DNA of 64,000 nucleotides from Coriobacteriaceae bacterium (GTDB taxonomy: Bacteria; Actinomycetota; Coriobacteriia; Coriobacteriales; Atopobiaceae), in the NCBI GenBank assembly GCA_003862195.1, contig QOUO01000001.1, forward strand, positions 1 to 64,000. Direction: 5' to 3'. The notes below the pieces were generated by a model. That model saw only the letters and a program-made list of their open reading frames with translations. It did no database searches and was not told the DNA's origin. The translations under genes were made by a program, and so were the position numbers. Shown piece by piece: positions 21,378-30,427 of this stretch. How positions within the stretch are numbered: position 1 is the stretch's first letter; each line of letters opens with the position of its first letter.

Positions 21378-24191
21378 CTACTCCTCGGTCGGAAGGCTCG
21401 CGACGACCTCGTGGCACCTCTTGCAGAGGCCGTCCTCGCCCAGCTCGCGCCAGTTCCAGCAGCGCGGGCACTTCTCGCCGTTCGCGGGGAGCGCCTCGCA
21501 GGAGAGCTCGTCGCCCTCGTGCACGCAGACCTCGGAGCAGACGAAGGCCTCGGCGAGGTCGCAGCCGGCCTCCGTGAGCGCCTTGTAGGCGTCGGCCGGG
21601 AGCGTGAGCTCGGCACGCGCGGCCTGCGTCGTCTTCTCGGTGATGGTGCCGGCAGCGGTCGCCTCCTCGTAGGACTTGGTGAAGGCGCCCCTGGCCTCGG
21701 CGAGCGCCTGGTACGCGGGGAGGTACTTCTCGTACACGTCGGACGCGACGGGGTTCTGGTACCAGTCGAGCAGCGCCGCGTACTTCTGGCCCTCGCGCAT
21801 GGACTCGGGCAGGTACGCCATGATCTCGTCCGTGGTGTAGACCAGAATCGGCTGCAGGTCGTGGACGAGCATCGAGAGGATGTGCGCCCAGGTGGTCTGC
21901 GCGGAGAGGCGCTCGTGCGTGCCCTTGCCGCCACAGTACGTGCGGTCCTTGGTCGCGTTGAGATAGCCGTTGGAGAGCTCGGTCACCAGGTCGTACAGGT
22001 TCCTGTAGACGACGTTGAAGCGGTACTCGGAGTACGCCTTCGTCACGACGTCGTGCACCTCGCACACGTGAGCGAGCGTGACCTTGTCGTTCGCCTCGAG
22101 GTCGTCGAAGGCGAGGCCATCGGTCGCGGGGTCGAACTGGCCCTCGATCTCGCCGAGCAGGAAGCGCAGGGTGTTGCGGATCTTGCGGTACGCGTCGCCG
22201 ACGTGGCCGAGGATCGTCTCGTCGCACGGGACGTCGACGGAGGTGTCGACGGACGCGAGCCACAGGCGCAGGACGTCGGCGCCGTCCTTGGCGCAGACCT
22301 TGTTGGGGTCGATCACGTTGCCGAGCGACTTGGACATCTTGCGGCCCTGGCCGTCGAGCGTGAAGCCCTGGCTCACGATGGACTTGTACGGCGCGACGCC
22401 GTAGGCGCCCACGGAGGTCATGAGCGAGCTCATGAACCAGCCGCGGTGCTGGTCGGAGCCCTCGAGGTACATGTCGGCGGGGAACTGCAGGTAGTCACGG
22501 TGCTTGCACACGGCCGTGTGGCTCACGCCGGAGTCCCACCAGACGTCGAGGATGTCCTTGTTCGCCTTGAGGTGGTGCGAGCCGCACTTGGGGCACACGC
22601 AGGCGTCGCCGAGGTAGCTGGCGGGGTCCTCCGTGAACCAGGCGTCGGAGCCCTTCTCGCGGAAGAGCTTGATGACGGCGTCGAGCGTGTCGTCGTTCAT
22701 GACGGTCTCGCCGCAGTCCTCGCAGGTGAAGGCCGGGATGGGCACGCCCCAGTTGCGCTGGCGAGAAATGCACCAGTCGGGCCTGTTCTCCACCATGGAG
22801 GTGATGCGGTTGCGGGAGTGCGCCGGGTAGAACTTGACCTTGGCGAGCTCGTCGAGGGCCTCCTTGCGCAGGCCCGTCTTGTCCATGCTCACGAACCACT
22901 GGCTCGTGGCACGGAAGATGACCGGCTGCTTGCAGCGCCAGCAGTGCGGGTAGCTGTGCGTGATGTCCTCGTGAAGGATGAGGGTTCCGCGCTCCTGCAG
23001 CCACTCGATGATCTTGGGGTTGGCGTCGTTCACGTTCATGCCGGACCACGGGCCGCCCGTGCCCATGCCGTCACCCTTGTAGAAGTTGCCGTCGTCGTCA
23101 ACGGGCATGACCACGGGGATGTTGAAGCGCATGCCGGCGTTGTAGTCGTCCACGCCGTGTCCGGGGGCGGTGTGGACGATGCCGGTGCCGTCGTCGAGCG
23201 TGACGTAGTCCGCGTAGATGAACTCGCCCTCGACGCCCTGGTCGCCAAAGATCGGCTGCTTGTACTTGTTGTGGACCAGCTCGGTGCCGGTCATGCTCCA
23301 CACGGAGCCGTCAGGGCGCTTGGCGAGCTCCCAGGACTCGTAGCCGAACTTCTCGCAGTCCTTCTCCACCAGTGCCTGCGCCATGAGCTCGGCGCGGCCG
23401 TCAACGAGGACGGCGACGTAGTCGGCATCGGGGTGCAGGATGACCGCGTCGTCCGCGGGAAGGGTCCACGGGGTCGTGGTCCAGATGTCGACCCACAGGT
23501 TGTCCTTGTAGGCCTCGAGGCCCTCGGGGACCGTGGTCATCTGGAAGCGCACGAAGATTGCGGGAGAGACCTCGTCGCCGTACTCGATCTCCGCCTCGGC
23601 GAGTGCCGTGTGGCAGTGCGTGCACCAGTGCACGGGCTTGCGGCCGCGGTAGATTGCGCCCTTGTCGAAGATAGCCTTGAAGATCTCGACGTCGGTCGCG
23701 TCGTAGTCATGGGTGTAGGTGAGGTAGGGGTTGTCCCACTCGGCAAGCACGCCCAGGCGCTTGAAGCCCTGGCGCTGCGTGTCGACCTGCTCGACGGCCA
23801 TCTTGTTGCAGAGCTCGCGAATCTTGACCGTGGGGAGCTGGTTGAACTTGTCGGTCCCCAGCATCTCCTCGACCTTGTGCTCGATGGGCTGGCCGTGGCA
23901 GTCCCAGCCGGGGACGTACGGCGTCTGGTAGCCGCGCATCGACCAGTAGCGGTTGATGATGTCCTTCGAGATCTTGTTCTGGGCGTGACCCAGGTGGATG
24001 GGGCCGTTGGCATACGGGGGGCCGTCGTGGAGCACGAACTTCTTGTGACCCTCGTTCTTCTTGAGCAGCTGGCCATAGACGTCGTTCTGCTCCCAGTCCT
24101 TGAGCCGCTCGGGCTCGTGCTGGGCAAGGCCGGCCCTCATGGAGAACTTGGTCTTGGGCAGGTTCATCGTCTTCTTGTACTGATTTGCCAC
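21378..24191 (-). CDS. ileS: Isoleucyl-tRNA synthetase
   Basis: HDGPPYANGPIHLGHAQNKISKDIINR, GRKMSKSLGNVIDP, C-terminal CPRCWNWRELGEDGLCKRC; GTG start at 24191. Confidence 0.97.
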   Translation of the reverse strand: MANQYKKTMNLPKTKFSMRAGLAQHEPERLKDWEQNDVYGQLLKKNEGHKKFVLHDGPPYANGPIHLGHAQNKISKDIINRYWSMRGYQTPYVPGWDCHGQPIEHKVEEMLGTDKFNQLPTVKIRELCNKMAVEQVDTQRQGFKRLGVLAEWDNPYLTYTHDYDATDVEIFKAIFDKGAIYRGRKPVHWCTHCHTALAEAEIEYGDEVSPAIFVRFQMTTVPEGLEAYKDNLWVDIWTTTPWTLPADDAVILHPDADYVAVLVDGRAELMAQALVEKDCEKFGYESWELAKRPDGSVWSMTGTELVHNKYKQPIFGDQGVEGEFIYADYVTLDDGTGIVHTAPGHGVDDYNAGMRFNIPVVMPVDDDGNFYKGDGMGTGGPWSGMNVNDANPKIIEWLQERGTLILHEDITHSYPHCWRCKQPVIFRATSQWFVSMDKTGLRKEALDELAKVKFYPAHSRNRITSMVENRPDWCISRQRNWGVPIPAFTCEDCGETVMNDDTLDAVIKLFREKGSDAWFTEDPASYLGDACVCPKCGSHHLKANKDILDVWWDSGVSHTAVCKHRDYLQFPADMYLEGSDQHRGWFMSSLMTSVGAYGVAPYKSIVSQGFTLDGQGRKMSKSLGNVIDPNKVCAKDGADVLRLWLASVDTSVDVPCDETILGHVGDAYRKIRNTLRFLLGEIEGQFDPATDGLAFDDLEANDKVTLAHVCEVHDVVTKAYSEYRFNVVYRNLYDLVTELSNGYLNATKDRTYCGGKGTHERLSAQTTWAHILSMLVHDLQPILVYTTDEIMAYLPESMREGQKYAALLDWYQNPVASDVYEKYLPAYQALAEARGAFTKSYEEATAAGTITEKTTQAARAELTLPADAYKALTEAGCDLAEAFVCSEVCVHEGDELSCEALPANGEKCPRCWNWRELGEDGLCKRCHEVVASLPTEE

Positions 24192-24195
24192 CTCG

Positions 24196-24470
24196 TGTCC
24201 TTTCCCTTCTGGGCACCCACGAAAGAAGCGCCCGTCCCTCTTGCTGGGACGAAGCGCTCCTCGACACTTCGCTTGTGACCACCCAGCGAGCGGATTCTCC
24301 GCCAAACTCGGTAGGCCTGTCTCGGCGGCCTCTCCGGCGGCGCCTACTTGCAACGGGCAGACCCGCGCTTTCGGACCGCAGCTCCGGGGTGATCTTCCGA
24401 AAGGCACGGCCGCGGGCTCCCACCGTCCCCGCTCTCTGTTGGCCGCAGCGCCAGACGTACTCTCCCCATC
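24196..24470 (-). ncRNA. T-box riboswitch leader, Ile specifier (AUC), upstream of ileS
   Basis: Minus strand: AGAGAGC...GGTGGGAGCCCGC, specifier GAAGATCACCCCGGAGC, AGTAGGCGCCGCCGG, T-box CTGGGTGGTCACAAGC, then GCGCTTCGTCCC-loop-GGGACGGGCGCTTCTTTC hairpin. Confidence 0.9.
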
Positions 24471-24589
24471 AACGCAGCATGGCCGATGATAGCACTATGC
24501 GGCCGTTCACGGAACGTTTGCCACGCGGGCCGGATATTTATTTGACACGGGCAGCGTTCGCCATTAGCCGCGGCCTGGCTCGCCGGGCG

Positions 24590-25189
24590 CTACATGCGCC
24601 CCAGGAGCTTGGGGTACACCCAGCGCACCATCCACGGCTCGGTCACGTGGCCAAGGACCTCGTCCTTCTCGAACCACCGCACCGCTTTGTTCTCGTCCGG
24701 CTTCGGGCGCACGGGCTCCGCGGGGTCCGCCTCGACGAGGTACGTCACGTTGAGGTGCAGGTGCGAGCTCACGTAGACGCCACGCTTCACGTGGCCGTTC
24801 ACACACAGCACCTCGAGCGACACCGGCTCGGGCGACGCGAGCCGCGCGTGCGCGAGGCCGCTCTCCTCCCCCACCTCGCGCATCGCCACACGCGCGAGGT
24901 CGAAGTCGCCGTCCGCGTGGCCGCCCAGCCACGCCCACGTGTCGTAGATCCGGTGGTAGGCCATGAGCACCCTCGAGCGGTCGGGGCTCACCACCCAGGC
25001 CGAGGCCGTCAGGTGCGCCACGTCGTTCCGTCGCGTGCTGACGTCGGGGCAGTCCGCCCTCCCGAGCCAGGCCAGGATCTGCGCGCGGTCGTGCTCCTCC
25101 TGCTCGCAGCCGGGCGCGAACGCCTTGACCGCCCGCACCAGCCGCTCCCTGTCGCCAAGCCCTCGCGCGAGCCTCTCTTCCGCGTCCAT
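24590..25189 (-). CDS. NUDIX hydrolase
   Basis: GGHADGDFDLARVAMREVGEESGL Nudix-like box. Confidence 0.85.
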   Translation of the reverse strand: MDAEERLARGLGDRERLVRAVKAFAPGCEQEEHDRAQILAWLGRADCPDVSTRRNDVAHLTASAWVVSPDRSRVLMAYHRIYDTWAWLGGHADGDFDLARVAMREVGEESGLAHARLASPEPVSLEVLCVNGHVKRGVYVSSHLHLNVTYLVEADPAEPVRPKPDENKAVRWFEKDEVLGHVTEPWMVRWVYPKLLGRM

Positions 25190-25258
25190 GCGTCACCTCC
25201 ATGTTCGCCCTCAAATCCGCGTGCCAGTATAGCCAAGCGCCTCTACGGGCGAGAAGAA

Positions 25259-25292
25259 CGGACCCTCGGGGCCGTGGGGTCCCGAGGGTCCG
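25259..25292 (-). terminator. Hairpin downstream of ftsH
   Basis: CGGACCCTCGGG/CCCGAGGGTCCG perfect 12-bp stem; on the minus strand followed by TTCTTCTCGCCCG. Confidence 0.75.
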
Positions 25293-25330
25293 ATGTCGTT
25301 CCATGTTCCCCGCGCTACGCGGGAAGATGT

Positions 25331-27232
25331 CTACTGCTGCGTGCCAGCCTGGCCCTGCGTGTTGTACTTGGGGGCGAAGCCGTCGTCGCGGTTGAGGATG
25401 TTCATGAACTCCTCGCCCGTGATCGTCTCCTTCTTCTGCAGGTAGTGGGCGATCTCGTGCAGCTTGAAGCGGTTCTCCTTCAGGGTCTGCAGCGCGATCT
25501 GGTGCCCCTTCTCCACGAGCCTGGTCACCTCGTCGTCGATCTCGGTCGCCGTCGCGTCGGAGCAGGTGAGCTCGGCGCCGCCACCCAGGTAGCGGTTGCG
25601 CGTCTCACCGAGCGCGACCATGCCGAACTTGTCGGACATGCCGAGCTGCGTCACCATCGCGCGGGCGATCTTGGTCGCCTTCTCGATGTCGTTCGCGGCG
25701 CCGGACGTCATCTGCCCGAAGATGAGCTCCTCGGCGGCGCGGCCGCCGCAGAGCACGGCGATGCGCTGCTCGTACTCCTCGCGGGTCGTGAGGTAGTGCT
25801 CGTTCTCCTCGGTCTGCATCGTGAAGCCGAGTGCGCCCGAGGTGCGCGGCACGATCGTGATCTTGCTGACCGGCATCTTGCCGTCCTGCACCGCGGCCAC
25901 GATGGCGTGGCCCGTCTCGTGGTAGGCCACGACCTCCCTCTCGTGCTCGGACAGGACGGTGGACTTCTTCTTCTCGCCTGCGATGACCACGTCGACGGAC
26001 TCGGTGATGTCCTCCTGGGACACGCGGTTGCGGCCCATGCGGACGGCGCGGAGTGCCGCCTCGTTGATGATGTTGGCGAGGTCGGCGCCGGAGGCACCGG
26101 GGGTCGTGCGGGCGACGAAGCCAAAGTCGATGCCCGGCTCCATCTTCACGTCGTTCGCGTGCAGCTTGAGGATTGCCTCGCGGCCGGCGAGGTCGGGCAG
26201 CTCCACGGGGATGCGGCGGTCGAAGCGGCCGGGGCGCAGGAGCGCCGGGTCGAGCACGTCGGGCTGGTTCGTCGCGGCGAGCACGACGATGCCCTTGTGG
26301 TTGTCGAAGCCGTCCATCTCGGTCAGGAGCTGGTTGAGCGTCTGCTCGCGCTCGTCGTTGGAGTTGATCGACATGCCACGCTTCTTGCCGATGGTATCGA
26401 TCTCGTCGATGAACACGATGCAGGGGGCCTTCTCCTTGGCCTGCTTGAAGAGGTCACGCACCTTGGCGGCACCGCGGCCCACGAACATCTCGACGAACTC
26501 GGAGCCGGAGATCTGGAAGAACGGCACGTCCGCCTCGCCGGCGACGGCCTTGGCGAGGAGCGTCTTGCCCGTGCCCGGAGGGCCGACGAGCAGTGCGCCG
26601 CGCGGGCAGCGGGCGCCGATGGCCGCGTACTTCTCGGGGTGCGAGAGGAAGTTGACGATCTCCTGCAGGGACTCCTTGGCCTCGTCCTGGCCGGCGACGT
26701 CCTTGAACGTGACGCCGGTCTCCTTGCCCTTGACCTCCTTGGCGTTGGAGCGGCCAAGTCCGCCACCCATGCCAAAGCCGCTGCCAAAGTTCATGGAGGG
26801 TTCGTCGTCGCCCATCTGCTTACGGAGCCTCCTGTTGAGGAGCCAGCCGCCGCCGAAGATGATGGCGATGGGCAGGATGTAGCTCAGTGCGAGGTAGAGC
26901 CACATGTCGCTCGTCTGGTCCGGAATCTCGGCCGAGAAGGTCACGCCCGCCTTCTGCAGGCGCTTCACGAGGTCGCTGTCGTTGGGGAACTCAGTGGTCT
27001 CGTACGTGACGCTACTGTCGTCCGTCGTGAACTTGATGGTGTTGTCGCCCGTGTTGAGCTTGACGGTCTTTACGTCGCCGTCGTCCACCATGTCGATGAA
27101 CTTGCTGTACGTCACCTGCTCTACCTGCGACTGCGTGATGCTGGGGTACAGCACGCTCCGCAGCCCGATTGCGAGGGCAATCGCGATGATCAGGTAGACG
27201 ATCATCGATTGTCTCTTCTTCTTGTCGTCCAT
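25331..27232 (-). CDS. ftsH: ATP-dependent zinc metalloprotease FtsH
   Basis: [18 protein letters not shown] Walker [30 protein letters not shown] protease motif. Confidence 0.98.
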   Translation of the reverse strand: MDDKKKRQSMIVYLIIAIALAIGLRSVLYPSITQSQVEQVTYSKFIDMVDDGDVKTVKLNTGDNTIKFTTDDSSVTYETTEFPNDSDLVKRLQKAGVTFSAEIPDQTSDMWLYLALSYILPIAIIFGGGWLLNRRLRKQMGDDEPSMNFGSGFGMGGGLGRSNAKEVKGKETGVTFKDVAGQDEAKESLQEIVNFLSHPEKYAAIGARCPRGALLVGPPGTGKTLLAKAVAGEADVPFFQISGSEFVEMFVGRGAAKVRDLFKQAKEKAPCIVFIDEIDTIGKKRGMSINSNDEREQTLNQLLTEMDGFDNHKGIVVLAATNQPDVLDPALLRPGRFDRRIPVELPDLAGREAILKLHANDVKMEPGIDFGFVARTTPGASGADLANIINEAALRAVRMGRNRVSQEDITESVDVVIAGEKKKSTVLSEHEREVVAYHETGHAIVAAVQDGKMPVSKITIVPRTSGALGFTMQTEENEHYLTTREEYEQRIAVLCGGRAAEELIFGQMTSGAANDIEKATKIARAMVTQLGMSDKFGMVALGETRNRYLGGGAELTCSDATATEIDDEVTRLVEKGHQIALQTLKENRFKLHEIAHYLQKKETITGEEFMNILNRDDGFAPKYNTQGQAGTQQ

Positions 27233-27400
27233 AGCGCTGGGACAGCTCCTTATGTCTTGCGCGCCGCCCTCCGAACGGGCTGCGCGACGCTTTTGTTTTG
27301 ATACCCAAAGATCGGTCGAACTTGCAACGCCATGGTGCCAGCGGAAGACGTCGCACTTCTCCACAATACCAAAGGAACCTTTAAGGCTCACGCAGCGCGG

Positions 27401-28246
27401 CTACGCGCCCTCCCCCGCCGCGCCGCTGGCGCGCGCGAACAGCTCCCAGAACGCCACCGCCGACGAGGCCGCCACGTTGAGCGAGTCCACGCCCCGGGAC
27501 ATGGGAATGATGGCCGTCCGGTCCACCGCGTCGAGCACGGGCCGGGACAGGCCGGTGCCCTCCGTGCCAAAGAAGAGCGCAAGCCGGTCCGCGGCGGCAA
27601 GCGCGGGGTCGTCCACCCTGAGGGCGCGCTCGTCGAGCGCCATGGCCACCGTGGAGAAGCCGCCCTCGCGGAGCTGGGCGAGAAGTGCGCCTGGCCAGGG
27701 CCGTGGCGCGACGGCCCACGGCACCACGAAGACGTTGCCCATGGACACGCGGATGGAGCGCCTGTTGAGCGGGTCCGCGCACTCGGGCGCGAGGATGACG
27801 GAGTCGGCACCGAGCGCCGCGGCGTTCCGGAAGATGGCGCCCAGGTTGCTCACGTCCACCAGGCCCTCGAGCACGGCCACCCGCCGCGCGCCGGCGAGCG
27901 CCTCCGCAACCGAGAGCGCCCGCGGCCTGCGCACGGCCGCCATGTAGCCGCGCGTCACGTTGAAGCCCGTGATCTGGCTCATGAGCTCGCGGCTCGCGAC
28001 GTAGATGGGCACGTCCTTCTCGCCCAGGGCGGGAACGTGGGCAAGGAGGTTGTCGAGGTGCCGCTCGTCCACGAGGACGCTCACCACGTCGAGGCCGCGC
28101 TCGACGGCAAGCTGTATCACGAGGAGCGACTCGCAGATGACGAGCGCCTGCTCGGGATGGAGGTTGGAGCGGAGCTGGCGCTCCGAGAGCCTGAGGTAGG
28201 GGTCGAGCCCACGTTCAGCTAGGCTCGTGATGCGTGTAATTGTCAT
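27401..28246 (-). CDS. SpoU/TrmH family RNA methyltransferase
   Basis: VLEGLVDVSNLGAIFRNAAALGADSVILAPECADPLNRRSIRVSMGNVF; LFFGTEGTGLS; IPMSRGVDSLNVAASSAVAFWELF. Confidence 0.93.
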   Translation of the reverse strand: MTITRITSLAERGLDPYLRLSERQLRSNLHPEQALVICESLLVIQLAVERGLDVVSVLVDERHLDNLLAHVPALGEKDVPIYVASRELMSQITGFNVTRGYMAAVRRPRALSVAEALAGARRVAVLEGLVDVSNLGAIFRNAAALGADSVILAPECADPLNRRSIRVSMGNVFVVPWAVAPRPWPGALLAQLREGGFSTVAMALDERALRVDDPALAAADRLALFFGTEGTGLSRPVLDAVDRTAIIPMSRGVDSLNVAASSAVAFWELFARASGAAGEGA

Positions 28247-28353
28247 TTAATCCGTCACCATTCGCATGGTCCGTGTCGTTTTGGATAGAATTGTAACCCG
28301 TGAATCAAGGCGCCCGCGAGGATGCGGGCCAGAGAGGCAGATGCGAGGCATCC

Positions 28354-30234
28354 ATGTTGCCTGATATGAGGAAACCACAGCGTCAGCGCATTGACGTCAT
28401 AAACGCACAGGGCCAGAGGATCACCGTGAGGAAGCCCGAGGAGGGCACCCGCGGCGCCTCTGCCAGGAGCGCCGCGCCGCACCAGGCCGCGCCGCACCAG
28501 GCTACGGGCGCCAACCGCACGGCACAGCAGGGCGCAAGCACCGCTCGTACGACCCGTCAGGTCGCAGGAGCCGCACGGGCGACCCGCCAGGAGGCCGGCG
28601 CCGCGCGCACGACCCGTGCGGAGGCAGGCGCCACCCGCAGCCGGGCCTCCCACTTCGCGAACCCGACCGCCGAGGGCCAGAGGTCAAGGGCCCAGGCCGC
28701 TCCCGACAGGGCCACGGCGGCTCCGGGCAGGGCCCAGGCCGCGCCCATGGGCAAGGCCGTCCCCGCCTACGACCCCCACATGGACCTCGAGGGCATGCGC
28801 GGGCGCGAAGCCGCCGGCAAGGCCCCGCGCCGCCGCCACGGCAAGGGCGCGGCCATCGCCGTGGGCGTCGTGTGCGCCGTGTACCTGGCGGGATGCGCCC
28901 TCTGGTCCAACGTCTACATGCCCAACACGACGGTCAACGGCAAGGCCGTCTCGCTCAAGACGCCCGCGGCGGAGGCCTCCGACCTCAACGACGCCCTCGG
29001 CAGCTACCAGCTCGCCGTCAGCGGCGACAACGTGAGCCTGAGCCTCAAGGGCTCCGACATCGACCTCAAGTACGACACCTCGTCCTACGCGAGCGACACG
29101 ATGTCGAAGATCAACGTCTGGGCCTGGCCCGTCACGATCTTCACGGGCAACAACGTGACGACCAAGGTCGACATGGACTACGACAAGGACAAGCTCGCCT
29201 CGCTCGTGAGCGCTGCGGTCAAGACCGCCAACTCCAGCGCGACGCAGCCCACCAACGCCACCGCGAGCTACAGCGAGTCCTCGGGCAAGTTCGTCGTCAC
29301 CAAGGAGAAGGTCGGCACCGCCGTGGACGAGTCCGCCGTCCTCAAGGCGGTCAAGTCCGCGCTCTCGACCGGCACCACCACGCTCACGCTCGGCGACGAC
29401 CAGCTCCAGCAGCCCACCGTGACCTCGACCAGCAAGAAGCTCGAGACCGCCGTTGAGACGGCCAACAAGTACCTGGCCGCCACGCAGACGCTCACGGCCA
29501 ACAGCAAGACCGTGGCGACCGTGGACGCCAAGACCATCGCCAAGTGGGTCAAGGTCGGGGACGACCTGTCCGTCACGCTCGACACGGACGCCATCAAGGA
29601 ATGGGCGTCCGGCGACCTGGCAAAGTCCCTCAACACCGTCGGCACCACGAGGACCTACACCAGGGCCGACGGCAAGCAGGTCTCGGTCTCCGGCGGCACG
29701 TACGGCTGGAGCGTCAACACCGACTCCCTCGCCTCCACGCTCGCCTCCAACATCGAGGCGGCAAAGGCAGCCACGTTCGACGTCCCCTGGTCGACCAAGG
29801 CCGAGCAGTGGAACCCGGGCGGCGCGGACTGGGGCACCCGCTACATCGACGTCGACCTCTCCGAGCAGCACGCCCGCTTCTACGACAACGGCTCGATCAT
29901 CTGGGAGAGCGACTTCGTGTCCGGCGACCCGACGGAGGACCACGCCACTGACACCGGCGTCTACACCATCAACTCCAACAAGGGCACGAACCAGACGCTC
30001 AAGGGCCTGGATGAGAACCACGACGGCGAGCCCGACTACACGAGCCACGTCACGTACTGGATGCCCTTCGTGGGCAACCTCGTCGCGTTCCACGACGCCT
30101 CGTGGAGGTCGACGTTCGGCGGCACCATCTACCAGGGCAACGGCAGCCACGGCTGCATCAACCTCCCCACGAGCGCCGCGCAGAAGCTCTACGACCTCAC
30201 GAAGGTGGGCGACGTGGTCGTGGTCCACAGCTAA
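28354..30234 (+). CDS. L,D-transpeptidase (YkuD) with long Ala/Thr/Arg-repeat cytoplasmic N-terminus and one TM segment
   Basis: RYIDVDLSEQHARFYDNGSIIWESDFVSG and YQGNGSHGCINLPTSAAQKLYDL catalytic motif; TM AIAVGVVCAVYLAGCALW. Start uncertain. Confidence 0.9.
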   Translation: MLPDMRKPQRQRIDVINAQGQRITVRKPEEGTRGASARSAAPHQAAPHQATGANRTAQQGASTARTTRQVAGAARATRQEAGAARTTRAEAGATRSRASHFANPTAEGQRSRAQAAPDRATAAPGRAQAAPMGKAVPAYDPHMDLEGMRGREAAGKAPRRRHGKGAAIAVGVVCAVYLAGCALWSNVYMPNTTVNGKAVSLKTPAAEASDLNDALGSYQLAVSGDNVSLSLKGSDIDLKYDTSSYASDTMSKINVWAWPVTIFTGNNVTTKVDMDYDKDKLASLVSAAVKTANSSATQPTNATASYSESSGKFVVTKEKVGTAVDESAVLKAVKSALSTGTTTLTLGDDQLQQPTVTSTSKKLETAVETANKYLAATQTLTANSKTVATVDAKTIAKWVKVGDDLSVTLDTDAIKEWASGDLAKSLNTVGTTRTYTRADGKQVSVSGGTYGWSVNTDSLASTLASNIEAAKAATFDVPWSTKAEQWNPGGADWGTRYIDVDLSEQHARFYDNGSIIWESDFVSGDPTEDHATDTGVYTINSNKGTNQTLKGLDENHDGEPDYTSHVTYWMPFVGNLVAFHDASWRSTFGGTIYQGNGSHGCINLPTSAAQKLYDLTKVGDVVVVHS

Positions 30235-30239
30235 CCCCT

Positions 30240-30397
30240 CGGGCGAGAAGGACGGCCGCCTCGGCCGCAGCCACAAGCCACATGGACGCAAAAGGACGCC
30301 CGCGAGCCATCGGACTCGCGGGCGCCCTCGCTTTGGGGCGCGTATGTGACGGGCACCAGCCTCCGGCCTCGGGCGGGGCCGCCGTCCTTCTCGCCCG
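30240..30397. repeat. 17-bp perfect inverted repeat flanking the ldt/ffh intergenic terminator
   Basis: cgggcgagaaggacggc (30240-30256) and gccgtccttctcgcccg (30381-30397). Confidence 0.9.
30288..30325 (-). terminator. Rho-independent terminator of ffh
   Basis: CGCCCGCGAG-loop-CTCGCGGGCG stem, on the minus strand followed by TCCTTTTG. Confidence 0.8.
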
Positions 30398-30427
30398 CTG
30401 GAAGCCAGAAGCCGTGGCAGCCGCCTG

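Noticed and set aside
21228-24278. 1016-aa plus-strand ORF opposite ileS (also 24185..27301 opposite ftsH and 31928..35281 opposite ftsY/smc)
   Set aside because: Antisense shadows of conserved genes.
24185-24489. Small plus/minus ORFs and the N-terminal extension of ileS across the T-box
   Set aside because: This region folds as a T-box leader; the GTG at 24191 is the better ileS start.
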